Source: a bacterium (lineage in GTDB: Bacteria > Cyanobacteriota > Vampirovibrionia > Obscuribacterales > Obscuribacteraceae). From it: 59,608 nt of DNA. Below the pieces are notes generated by a model that was not told the origin of the DNA, did not search any database, and saw only the letters and a program-made list of their open reading frames with translations. Below are positions 28,184 to 36,949 of the stretch, one piece after another. Position 1 is the stretch's first letter; each line of letters opens with the position of its first letter. The stretch spans positions 1 to 59,608 of the forward strand of contig WGMS01000036.1 of assembly GCA_016124935.1 (NCBI GenBank), in the 5' to 3' direction. Position numbers and translations under genes: made by a program.

Positions 28184-30874
28184 ATGGTCAAAAATACCGG
28201 TGGCTCCAGGAGCAATAAAGGAAAGAACTTTGACGACGAGGCTGGCGCCGCTACAAAGGAGAGTGAAGCCAGAAGCCAGTCCGAGCCCATACTGGAACAA
28301 AGCGAGAAATCGCGAGCTTCTTCTTCCTCCGGCACCAGGCGGCGTGGCGCCGACACCATCGAGATGCGAGTGCCGAGCACTAACGAAGCGGTACGCAGGC
28401 ATCTGCTCGAATGCCTGCGTTCTGACCAGGGAAAGTTTGCCGAGGTTGCCAGCAAGAACGATTATTACATGGCTCTGGCCAGGGTTGTAAGGGATCGCCT
28501 GATGCGGCGCTGGACGAGCACCGCCAGAACCTACCACGAGAATGACAGTCGCACCGTCGCTTATCTTTCCGCCGAGTATCTCCTCGGTCCGCAGCTGGGT
28601 AACAACCTGATCAACCTGGGCATCTACGATGATGCCAGGGTGACTCTTATGGAGCTCGGTTTGAGTCTTGATGAGTTGATGGAAGAGGAACCAGAACCGG
28701 GACTGGGCAACGGCGGTCTGGGGCGTCTGGCGGCCTGCTATATGGATTCCCTTGCTACTATGCAGATACCTGTAATCGGATACGGTATCAGATACGAGTT
28801 CGGCATATTCAGCCAGGCTCTAAAGGACGGCTGGCAGGTGGAGGCTACCGACAAGTGGCTGAAGTATGGTAACCCCTGGGAGCTTGCCAATTGTGATGTC
28901 ACTTTTGATGTTTACTTCGGCGGTCACTCCCGCTTGGAGACCGATCAAGACGGAGTGGAGCGGATCAAGTGGATACCTGAGCGGGTGGTGGCTGGTGTCG
29001 CTTACGATACTCCTGTGCTCGGCTACGAAGTCAACACCGCTAACCTGCTCCGGCTCTGGAAAGCCGAGGCGGCTGAGTCCTTCGACTTCCAGGCCTTCAA
29101 TGTCGGTGACTATTACCGGGCCGTCGACGCCAAGATCGTTTCTGAGAACATCACCAAGGTTCTCTATCCTAACGACGAGCCTGCGGCGGGAAAGCAGCTT
29201 CGCCTCGAGCAGCAGTACTTTCTTGTTTCATGCTCGCTCCAGGATATGATTCGGATCTATCTGCAGAAGGGCAAGCCGCTAGATAAGTTTCACGAGAAGT
29301 TCGCAATACAGTTGAATGACACCCATCCAGCCCTTGCTGTACCGGAGTTGATGCGGCTTCTGGTCGATGTGCACCATCTCGATTGGGATACAGCCTGGAA
29401 TGTGACTACGAAGACCATGGCTTACACCAATCACACGCTATTGCCCGAGGCACTAGAAACATACAGTTTGCCGCTTTTGGCAAAGCTTCTACCACGGCAT
29501 CTCGAAATAATCTATGAGATCAACCGGCGCTTTCTTGAGAGTGTCCAACAGCAGTTTCCAGATGATCATGACCTTCTTTCCAGGGTTTCATTGATAGGCG
29601 AGCATGGAGATAAACAGGTGAGAATGGCCAATCTGGCCTGTGTTGGCAGCCACGCTATCAACGGAGTGGCGGAGTTGCACAGCGAGCTTCTCAAAGAGAC
29701 TGTCTTGAGCGATTTCTACAGGATCTTTCCAGAGAAATTCAGTAATAAGACTAACGGTATCACTCCCCGTCGCTTCATGGTGCTCTCAAATCCCGAGTTG
29801 ACTTCGCTCATCACCCGGTCCATTGGCGACAGCTGGATCACTGACCTCGAGCGGCTCAAGGAGCTGGAGCGTTTTGCTGGCGACAAGGAATTTCTGGTCA
29901 AGTGGTCATCGGTGAAACGGCAAAGAAAGCAGATTCTGGCCGCCAAGATCGAGCAGCTCACCGGAGTCACCGTGGATTCCAGCTCAATGTTCGATGTTCA
30001 GACCAAGAGAATCCACGAATACAAACGGCAGATCCTGAACGTTTTGCATATCCTGACGCTCTACAATCGCATCAAGAAGGGCGATTTGAGCTCTATAGTT
30101 CCTAGAACTTTCATATTCGGAGGCAAGGCCGCTCCTGGCTATCGAATGGCCAAGTTAAGCATTAAGCTGATCACCGCCGTGGCCGATTTGGTCAATAACG
30201 ATCCGGACGTGAGTCGTTATATTAAGGTGGTCTTCTTCCCCAATTTCAATGTGAAGAACGCCCAACTCATTTATCCTGCTGCTGATCTATCCGAGCAGAT
30301 CTCTACTGCGGGCTTCGAGGCCTCCGGCACGGGCAATATGAAATTCGCTCTGAACGGTGCGCTGACTATAGGCACTCTTGATGGTGCTAATATCGAGATT
30401 CGTAATCTTGTGGGAGAGGAGAACTTCTTCACGTTCGGTCTTACGGTGGCAGAGATAAGTAAACTCAGGGAAGAGGGCTATCGTCCACGGGGAGTTTATG
30501 AGTCGAATGCCGAGCTTCATGCAGTGCTTGATTTGATCGGCTCGGGCAAGCTCACTCCAAATGAGCCGTCGCTCTTCCATCCGCTTCTCAATGACCTTGT
30601 GGGAGGTGATCACTTTATGGTTCTGGCCGATTATGAGCACTATATCGGGTGTCAGGAGGAAGTGAGCCAACTCTGGAAGAACCAAGCAAAATGGACCCTC
30701 AAGTCTTTGCTGAATGTGGCACGCATGGGATATTTTTCATCGGATCGTTCAATTCAAGAGTACTGCGATGATATCTGGAAAGTGGAGCCGGTTTCCGTCA
30801 AGCTCGATATTATCGAGCCGCTGGCCTCGGGCTCCAGTCTCGGTTCCTTGACTTTTGCTGGTGGTTCTGAGTGA
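28184..30874 (+). CDS. glgP: Glycogen phosphorylase
   Basis: Phosphorolyses alpha-1,4 glucan ends to glucose 1-phosphate. The 896-residue protein contains the family hallmarks: GNGGLGRLAACYMDS near the start of the catalytic core, QLNDTHPALAVPELMR, RIHEYKRQ, and the PLP site GTGNMKFALNGALTIG, in which the Lys binds the cofactor. It is about 60-70 residues longer than usual because of a polar, Ser/Glu/Lys-rich N-terminal extension (residues 1-65) that looks disordered. The ATG follows a strong GAGGGGG. It is transcribed divergently from xfp-glgX across a 310-base gap that must carry both promoters. Confidence 0.96.
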   Translation: MVKNTGGSRSNKGKNFDDEAGAATKESEARSQSEPILEQSEKSRASSSSGTRRRGADTIEMRVPSTNEAVRRHLLECLRSDQGKFAEVASKNDYYMALARVVRDRLMRRWTSTARTYHENDSRTVAYLSAEYLLGPQLGNNLINLGIYDDARVTLMELGLSLDELMEEEPEPGLGNGGLGRLAACYMDSLATMQIPVIGYGIRYEFGIFSQALKDGWQVEATDKWLKYGNPWELANCDVTFDVYFGGHSRLETDQDGVERIKWIPERVVAGVAYDTPVLGYEVNTANLLRLWKAEAAESFDFQAFNVGDYYRAVDAKIVSENITKVLYPNDEPAAGKQLRLEQQYFLVSCSLQDMIRIYLQKGKPLDKFHEKFAIQLNDTHPALAVPELMRLLVDVHHLDWDTAWNVTTKTMAYTNHTLLPEALETYSLPLLAKLLPRHLEIIYEINRRFLESVQQQFPDDHDLLSRVSLIGEHGDKQVRMANLACVGSHAINGVAELHSELLKETVLSDFYRIFPEKFSNKTNGITPRRFMVLSNPELTSLITRSIGDSWITDLERLKELERFAGDKEFLVKWSSVKRQRKQILAAKIEQLTGVTVDSSSMFDVQTKRIHEYKRQILNVLHILTLYNRIKKGDLSSIVPRTFIFGGKAAPGYRMAKLSIKLITAVADLVNNDPDVSRYIKVVFFPNFNVKNAQLIYPAADLSEQISTAGFEASGTGNMKFALNGALTIGTLDGANIEIRNLVGEENFFTFGLTVAEISKLREEGYRPRGVYESNAELHAVLDLIGSGKLTPNEPSLFHPLLNDLVGGDHFMVLADYEHYIGCQEEVSQLWKNQAKWTLKSLLNVARMGYFSSDRSIQEYCDDIWKVEPVSVKLDIIEPLASGSSLGSLTFAGGSE

Positions 30875-30892
30875 GTGGTATCGGTAATCCTA

Positions 30893-31849
30893 TTATTCGC
30901 TCTTTATCTTGACGGAGAGCTCTCTGATTTTATCCGCTTGAGCCAAAATAATATCTTTCATGGCGATTTTGTCACGCCAGGCTTTGGGGATGCCGCTCAA
31001 TCCGTAATAGGCGCCTGCAAGCTGTCCATAGATGGCGCCGGTGGTGTCGGCGTCATCGCCCAGATTGACCGCAAGCAATGCACCGTCTTCAAAGCAGGTC
31101 GAATGATAGAATGCCCAGAGGGCTGCCTCTAGAGATTTCGGTGCGTAGCCTATACCGGCAATCTCTTGTGAGTCTAGAGGCTGTCTAAAAGAGCCGGCAG
31201 CGACTTTTTGTATGTCTTCTGTCAGTGGGTACTGGCTCCAATAGTCGCCATCGCCTAATGGCGAATGTTCTAACAGAAAGGCCTCTTTCGTCATGCCTTT
31301 CAGGGCGCAGATTATAAGCGCTCCTAAGAAGCGGCAGGCGTCCTGGCAGACAACATGACCGTGGGTGGTCCGGGAACTGTCCGCGCAATAGCCCAGGGCG
31401 GTTGTTGTCGGGGCGCTGGCGTATAGCATCGCCACTGGTGCTAGCCGCATCATCGAGCCATTGGCCTGGCTGTCTCTGGCGGTGCTGCCAGAGAATGGTT
31501 CTGCCGTGATCTCGAATTGCTTCAAGGCGGTAAGAGTTGTTGTGCCGATATCGAAACACCATCCAAGCACGCTTAAATGACCTTCGTTCATCCACAGGCA
31601 ATAGCGTCTCAATTGATCGGCGGCGTCAAATCCATCCCTTTCTATCAGGCTTTCGGCCAGGCAAAGTGCCATCGATGTATCGTCGGTCCATTGACCTGCT
31701 TTCAGCTGAAAAGGACCACCACCGACCATGTCGTCTATAGGCTTGAATGTCCCGGGTGGCGAAAACTCCAGCGTGGTGCCCAGGGCGTCTCCTGCGGCAA
31801 GTCCCATCAGGCAGCCCCGAAAGCGGTCTTTGCTTTGAGTTTCGTTCAT
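30893..31849 (-). CDS. ADP-ribosylglycohydrolase family protein
   Basis: The 318-residue all-helical protein matches the DraG/ARH family, which removes ADP-ribose from proteins or nucleic acids using two metal ions. Visible signatures are GLAAGDALG (about 16-24), the metal-binding WTDDTSMAL (about 53-61), and NLGDDADTTGAIYGQLAGA (about 260-278), whose aspartates complete the metal site. All expected acidic residues are present, so it should be active. The substrate is unknown and no ADP-ribosyltransferase gene is visible here. It converges on glgP with an 18-base gap. Confidence 0.92.
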   Translation of the reverse strand: MNETQSKDRFRGCLMGLAAGDALGTTLEFSPPGTFKPIDDMVGGGPFQLKAGQWTDDTSMALCLAESLIERDGFDAADQLRRYCLWMNEGHLSVLGWCFDIGTTTLTALKQFEITAEPFSGSTARDSQANGSMMRLAPVAMLYASAPTTTALGYCADSSRTTHGHVVCQDACRFLGALIICALKGMTKEAFLLEHSPLGDGDYWSQYPLTEDIQKVAAGSFRQPLDSQEIAGIGYAPKSLEAALWAFYHSTCFEDGALLAVNLGDDADTTGAIYGQLAGAYYGLSGIPKAWRDKIAMKDIILAQADKIRELSVKIKSE

Positions 31850-32065
31850 TCTACTTGCCTCTTTTCGCCCGGCGTAGAGAGTCTATCCTGTGCTGCAGCT
31901 CGAGCCAGTGCGGGTTATTCTTTGCCAGGTTCTGGGCAGTGGCTGTCTTCAAGGAGCATATTAAGGGATGAAGATGATCTGTTCAAGAATTCAAGAATTA
32001 AGACATGCTATCTTGCCAGGGTCAGAAGCTGAGTTTTAATGTTTAGATGAGGCAACTTCAAAATA

Positions 32066-33355
32066 ATGAATCGACCCTATATCGCATTTCTTGCTGCACT
32101 TGCCCTTAGCCTATCTGTTACATCGGTTGGAGCCCAGGAGAACAAAGTCGTGCCTGAATCATTCATCAAGCTATACCATGACTTCACCGGGGTGCATGAT
32201 GGCAAGTCCACAACCATAGCCCAGGAACTTGCCAATGCTCTCGAAGCAAAAGAGCGCATGGGGGCTGATGGTCCGCTTCTGTTGGTGGTCGAGTCTGGTA
32301 TTTATGTATACGATCATGCGACCAGGAAGCTTGTCGCCAAAGTAGATCTGCGCTCCAGCGACCCAAAATGCGGATTCATCGAGTTGACGTCGATATCCCA
32401 TGTCGGTCCGGCGATTGCTTATGCCGCCAATTTAAAAAAGCTTGGCAATTCGTATTGGAAAGTCGGATTGCAGAGTTTGTATGAACATTTGAAAGAAGCC
32501 AGAGTTGCCAATGCGTCTCCGGCAAGTGACAACTGGCTTGATACCACCAGCGCCAGGGCAATGCAGATGCACAAAGAAGAGGTTCGGAGGCTAATAGATT
32601 ACGCTTGTTATATGGCCTGCGACTATATTCAGTCTGTGCTTGATAGTGACGGCAAAGACTTTACCCCGGACAATGTCAGCCGGGATTTCTACAATGCCGT
32701 CTCTGAAAAGTATCCGATTCCCTATAAGAATGTCATGGTGGGTACCTTCGCAATGGTGGCGCTAAATGACGCTTACCAGGCTTATTTAACTCTGTCTGAA
32801 AAGAAATTGGATTGGTCCTCGGCTAAAGTATTGATTCAGTTTCATGCCGGTACTAATTATGGTGGCGGTATCACCCGGGATACTTGCCATCTCTATCAAC
32901 TGCTCAGGTTGATATCGAACAATACCCTGGCGGAAGACAGAATCTTCTTCACCCCATATGCAGACCAGCGTCCGTCAATCGGGGACTCTACTATGACCGA
33001 AGGCGATTTTGCTTATTACACAAAACAAGTCTGGTATCATCAATACGCCAGACCAAAAGTCGCGGTCAGTGGCTGCTTCCAGAATATCGACTCTATATTC
33101 GTGCCTGACCGTCCGGCTCTGCCCGGTGACTGGGGCTTTTCTTCTGCGGACGATATCGATGATTTCATGATCAGGATGAAGTATTCTCTGGGTGACAATA
33201 CCCAGCTTCTATCCAACACTATTGGATTCTGGATGTCGGGTGAGCTTTTCAATCATAAATGGAACCCGAAAGAGATCGCCATACCGGGACTGACAGCCGG
33301 TTTTCCGAAAGGGGTCTCTTCTTATCCTGAGAAAAACCCCCAATTTTTAAAGTGA
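32066..33355 (+). CDS. Secreted protein of unknown function
   Basis: The 429-residue product starts with a signal peptide (about 1-23, cleavage after VGA). The mature protein appears globular, with mixed helices and strands, several Tyr/Asp/Asn-rich stretches, and a few cysteines (near residues 93, 165, 169 and 336). An early segment around residues 68-85 (PLLLVVESGIYVYD) looks like a core beta strand. I recognise no family and no catalytic motif. It is flanked on the left by about 216 bases without genes and converges with the glycine-rich protein gene seven bases away. Confidence 0.75.
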   Translation: MNRPYIAFLAALALSLSVTSVGAQENKVVPESFIKLYHDFTGVHDGKSTTIAQELANALEAKERMGADGPLLLVVESGIYVYDHATRKLVAKVDLRSSDPKCGFIELTSISHVGPAIAYAANLKKLGNSYWKVGLQSLYEHLKEARVANASPASDNWLDTTSARAMQMHKEEVRRLIDYACYMACDYIQSVLDSDGKDFTPDNVSRDFYNAVSEKYPIPYKNVMVGTFAMVALNDAYQAYLTLSEKKLDWSSAKVLIQFHAGTNYGGGITRDTCHLYQLLRLISNNTLAEDRIFFTPYADQRPSIGDSTMTEGDFAYYTKQVWYHQYARPKVAVSGCFQNIDSIFVPDRPALPGDWGFSSADDIDDFMIRMKYSLGDNTQLLSNTIGFWMSGELFNHKWNPKEIAIPGLTAGFPKGVSSYPEKNPQFLK

Positions 33356-33362
33356 GCCGTTT

Positions 33363-34574
33363 CTATTTGCCGGTTTTTTCAGACCCTTGCTGTCCTGGGA
33401 TTCTCGACATGATCCATTGCTGGGTCTGATTGTTGCCGTAGTGCAATAGCACGGATCCTTCGCTACATAATAAATTGGCGACTCCGGTATCGTATACGAC
33501 ATCGCGATTGTCGCCGACGGTAAAGGCGGCTCGTCCCGTTTTAAGGCTGATTTTACCCTGGATGGGTTTGAGCTCATTGGTCAGAGTATTGTAATAATTA
33601 CCCCGGAGCTCCCCTGCTTTATTTGTCGCCAGCTGAAATATCGAGTTCGAGTCGGTTTGATCCCCCTGGGTCAAAGAGAATACACCCAGAGGTTTCCAGC
33701 TCGCTTCGTCCGGTTTTACTTTGGATGAAAGTGCTACAGAGTTGGCCAAAAATTGCGCCTGACTGAAGTATTGATCGGCGCTGGCAGCTTTCTTAGTGCC
33801 ATAGTAGACTTCATCGCCACTGTATACGATACTGGTGCCGTAGTCGTAGTACACAGGCGGGTTATTACAGTCGGCATCATCCCAGAAGCCGCAGAGGTCG
33901 CTGTATGGATAATAGTTGTAAGCCCACCAGTCGCCCCAGCCGGGATACCACCATCCGCGATTGTCTCGCCAGAAGTCATTGCGGAAGAGATTTCGATGAT
34001 CGTAGTACTCCCGTACTAGATTAGCTCGGTTATGAATAGCTGGTCTCGATATCTGCGTGGTTCGATTCGGTGTGATTCTCAGTCCACTGGCTTTTGCCGA
34101 AGATGTGCTGGCAAGACCCATGTCGGTGGGCAATCTAGAGCCGCCCCAGTTATAGGTCTGGTTCGCTTCTGCCCTTGACTCTTCCGGAGATACGTAAGGT
34201 CTTGAATTGTCCAGATTAGAGCCGTGATTAGAATAGAAATTATCCCAGGCATAGTCTCTGCCTGTTCCCCAACTGCCGTGACCCCAGCGGTTGAAATTGT
34301 GCATGCTTTCGCTATCACTATTTCGACCGGTGCCCCAGCCGACACCGCTGCCTGAGTGCCAATAGCCATCGTATTGATAGCCGCCTCTTCGATAGCCGCC
34401 ACCACCGCGATAGCCACCGCCACCACCGCGACCGCCGCCACCATGGCCACCGCCGCCTCCGCGCGCGAACGCCGGCATGTTGATGTTCGATAGTGTAATC
34501 GGCAGAGCTGACAAGGTCAGGGCTGCTAGTGTCAGGATGGTCGCAAATTTTTTAGAGGGTTTATTGTTTGTCAT
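33363..34574 (-). CDS. Secreted glycine-rich protein
   Basis: The 403-residue protein has a signal peptide (about 1-37, cleavage near PAFA). A Gly/Arg/Tyr-rich low-complexity region follows (about 38-75, runs of GGGG separated by H, R or Y), then a Trp/Asn/Tyr/Ser-rich stretch to about 230. The C-terminal 150 residues look folded, a probable beta-rich domain containing WKPLGVFSLTQGDQ and a small cysteine-poor core. Glycine-rich secreted proteins are often surface or matrix components. I cannot name a family for the C-terminal domain. It lies 12 bases downstream of the next gene upstream on the same strand. Confidence 0.75.
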   Translation of the reverse strand: MTNNKPSKKFATILTLAALTLSALPITLSNINMPAFARGGGGGHGGGGRGGGGGYRGGGGYRRGGYQYDGYWHSGSGVGWGTGRNSDSESMHNFNRWGHGSWGTGRDYAWDNFYSNHGSNLDNSRPYVSPEESRAEANQTYNWGGSRLPTDMGLASTSSAKASGLRITPNRTTQISRPAIHNRANLVREYYDHRNLFRNDFWRDNRGWWYPGWGDWWAYNYYPYSDLCGFWDDADCNNPPVYYDYGTSIVYSGDEVYYGTKKAASADQYFSQAQFLANSVALSSKVKPDEASWKPLGVFSLTQGDQTDSNSIFQLATNKAGELRGNYYNTLTNELKPIQGKISLKTGRAAFTVGDNRDVVYDTGVANLLCSEGSVLLHYGNNQTQQWIMSRIPGQQGSEKTGK

Positions 34575-34586
34575 TAGAATGCACCA

Positions 34587-35453
34587 TCACTTGTTCGAGA
34601 CACGGACAAATTTTAGCGTTCTGGCATTTGGAAGCTTGATATTGCCTATATAGCGGCTATTAGATTCCATCAAGAAGCTGTCTTTGTCCAACGCGGTGAC
34701 GGTGTATATGGCACTGAAAGCGGTGCCATCCGGCAACACCCCTTCTGCGGTCTGCCTCCATGAATTGTCGCGTCGCTCCCAGACTCCTTTGCCGAATCCT
34801 CCGCGAGAGTCGAAGTGCCAGGCAACCAATCTGTTGATTGTGGGGTCATAGCCTATTATCTGCCGTCCCCCTTTCTCTCCGGAGGTGCTCTCTATGAATT
34901 TGCCATTCTGAATCCTATCTATCTTGAACGTAATGCCTTCTTCACCATCGGTCTCCGATTTCCAGGTACCAATCATCCAGAATAAATCATCAATGGTGTA
35001 GGAAAATTCAATGCTCTTTTCCTCTACCCATGCCATATTCCAGCCGTCCTTGCCTTTGACGTGAACGGCTGTATATTGTCTGTCGGGCTTGTTGCTTCCT
35101 CGGGCGGTGGTGCCTCGCTCTACTGCCACCGTGGGTGAGACCTGCTGAAACGCGGTGATTTCGACATGCACTGGTTGGGCGTCAGTGATTCCGCTGAAAG
35201 TATCTTTGAAATATTGTTCTATCTCTTTTCGTCCTCTGCAGATGGTGCCGTCATCAGTTATGAGCATGCCGTCTTCGGTCCACTGCTCGGCAAGCCCTGG
35301 GGCGTCTTTTTGCTGGAGCAGTTTTTCGTATTGGCTTGCCTGAGCAGCAAATTCGTCCTTAAGTGACGATTGCGCGCTAACTGGCAGGCCCTGGACAAAA
35401 ATCAGTGCTATGGCGAGGCAGCCTAGCAAAAGCCCGGGAGTTTTTGAAGTCAT
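34587..35453 (-). CDS. Secreted SnoaL/NTF2-like domain protein
   Basis: The 288-residue product begins with a signal peptide (about 1-27, cleavage at VSAQS). Residues about 30-150 form a SnoaL/SgcJ (NTF2-like) cone fold: a starting helix, then DAPGLAEQWTEDGMLITDDGTICRG, then a beta sheet. Family members bind small molecules or act as simple isomerases or oxidoreductases; no active-site residue can be assigned. A second beta-rich domain of about 130 residues (WMIGTWKSETDGEEGITF...) resembles lipocalin-like or DUF1579-type folds. The downstream glycine-rich gene starts 12 bases after its stop, so the two are probably co-transcribed. Confidence 0.75.
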   Translation of the reverse strand: MTSKTPGLLLGCLAIALIFVQGLPVSAQSSLKDEFAAQASQYEKLLQQKDAPGLAEQWTEDGMLITDDGTICRGRKEIEQYFKDTFSGITDAQPVHVEITAFQQVSPTVAVERGTTARGSNKPDRQYTAVHVKGKDGWNMAWVEEKSIEFSYTIDDLFWMIGTWKSETDGEEGITFKIDRIQNGKFIESTSGEKGGRQIIGYDPTINRLVAWHFDSRGGFGKGVWERRDNSWRQTAEGVLPDGTAFSAIYTVTALDKDSFLMESNSRYIGNIKLPNARTLKFVRVSNK

Positions 35454-35618
35454 TATCTGTGCCTGTCTGTGATGATAGAGTTATTCTACCCAGCAATTCA
35501 GAATTAACATCGATCTTCTGTCTTCTCTGTACCTGCAAACTGGTCGGGTGTTTGCCGCTATCTTTGTGACGCAATTCTAACTGCCGTCAGCCTGGTTGCT
35601 CGGAAGCCAGTTGTCTGC

Positions 35619-36611
35619 TTAATTCTGTTCACTGAATCTGTTTTGAGGAACTTGAATACCAAATTTTTCAAGTGCTTTGATAATGCCCGGTATGGCTTGC
35701 CTGGTCGCTTGCTCTCCCGCTTTAACGGCTCTTTCCATATCAAGTTTGTTTCGAGAAAGCAGCTTTATGCTGCTTACTTCTGGGTGAATGACCACATCGG
35801 CAAATTTTTCTTCATCGCTATCTAGCCTTGCTAAATTTGCAGTGACGCATCGATTACTAACACTGCCAATGGTTTTAAATGAGTTTGCGTCTTGAGGGTA
35901 CAGTCTCTCATCAACATTTACCGCTATTAAAATATTGGCTCCCGCTTCTCTAGCCAGAATGCAAGGAAGGTTGTCTGTTACACCGCCATCGACCAGGAGC
36001 ATACCTTGCCATGGCACAGGCTGCCTGAGTTCAGGAACAGCGCTACTTGCCTGTAATGCTCTTCCAATGTCGCCGGTTCTCAGCACATGACTCCTTCCAT
36101 CTAATAGATTGAATGCGACAGCACCAAATTTTGTGGGAAGCTGCTCTATTTTTGTCATGCCGTTTGGTAGTTTCGAGTTTAGAAAGTCGGCAAACTTGTT
36201 TCCCTTATACAATCCACTGAATGACTTTTTGACAAGGGCTCGTGGAACGACGGAAATCGGCAAAACTACGAGGTCAATCTTGCCTACGGAGAGTTCTGAA
36301 GCGCTGGAGAATTCATCACTCATAAGTATTTTTTCGATCTGATCACATGAAAGTCCTGCGCTGAATAAGCCGCCGACAATAGAGCCCATGCTTGTGCCGA
36401 TGACCAGATCAATCGGAATATTATGCTCTTTGAGGACTCTTAGAACACCAATATGTGCATATCCCCTTGTTCCTCCACCTCCTAGGGTAAGCCCGACTTT
36501 GACCGGCTCTGTGTTGATCTCGTTTCCTCGGACTGGCACCCAGAGACCCAGACATAAGTACAGGATAATAAGAAAGCAAGTTTCAAATTGCTTACAGAGA
36601 GGTTTGTTCAT
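35619..36611 (-). CDS. Patatin-like phospholipase
   Basis: A 330-residue lipid acyl hydrolase of the patatin family. Visible are the oxyanion motif GGGGTRGYAH, the nucleophile serine in GTSMGS, and the Asp of the catalytic dyad in VDGGVTDN. An N-terminal hydrophobic stretch (FLIILYLCLGLWVPV) is a signal peptide or membrane anchor, so the enzyme should act outside the cytoplasm or at the membrane. The ATG at 36611 puts that signal at the N-terminus; a TTG at 36680 would add 23 polar residues and seems less likely. Downstream about 165 bases without genes separate it from the SnoaL-like gene. Confidence 0.9.
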   Translation of the reverse strand: MNKPLCKQFETCFLIILYLCLGLWVPVRGNEINTEPVKVGLTLGGGGTRGYAHIGVLRVLKEHNIPIDLVIGTSMGSIVGGLFSAGLSCDQIEKILMSDEFSSASELSVGKIDLVVLPISVVPRALVKKSFSGLYKGNKFADFLNSKLPNGMTKIEQLPTKFGAVAFNLLDGRSHVLRTGDIGRALQASSAVPELRQPVPWQGMLLVDGGVTDNLPCILAREAGANILIAVNVDERLYPQDANSFKTIGSVSNRCVTANLARLDSDEEKFADVVIHPEVSSIKLLSRNKLDMERAVKAGEQATRQAIPGIIKALEKFGIQVPQNRFSEQN

Positions 36612-36688
36612 CTTTGGGCTGCAGGACCTTTCTTCTCTTCCTGTGAATTTGAAGGAATCAAGAAAGTTCAACTCTTTCAAATTGGTTT

Positions 36689-36708
36689 CGAGGCATTAAA
36701 ATGCCTCG
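36689..36708. other. Perfect 8-bp hairpin downstream of tRNA-Leu
   Basis: Arms CGAGGCAT and ATGCCTCG enclose a four-base loop. It lies about 34 bases past the 3' end of tRNA-Leu on the strand the tRNA is read from, and just upstream of the patatin gene. It lacks a T run, so it may be a processing or attenuation element rather than a classical terminator. Confidence 0.45.
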
Positions 36709-36741
36709 GTGCTTAACAGAGAATAGTTTACAAATTAGACT

Positions 36742-36822
36742 TGGGCGAGGTGGGACTTGAACCCACACGTATTGCTACACTAGATCCTAAATCTAGCGCG
36801 TCTGCCATTCCGCCACTCGCCC
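36742..36822 (-). tRNA. tRNA-Leu (UAG anticodon)
   Basis: On the minus strand the 5' arm GGGCGAG pairs with 3' CTCGCCC, and the anticodon stem CTAGA/TCTAG encloses loop TTTAGGA (anticodon TAG). A long variable arm and the T-loop GGTTCAAGTCC are present. CCA is not encoded: the bases after discriminator A are AGT. Confidence 0.95.
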
Positions 36823-36949
36823 TTGAGCTGCTCGTTTCTTGATGACATGACAAGCTTCCGGTAGAATACCACAGAACCTGCGCTTGGCAACATCTTCGCA
36901 ACGTCTGTTATACAAGACTGCAACAGCCTCTCCCTTTGCAGGCGCCGGG

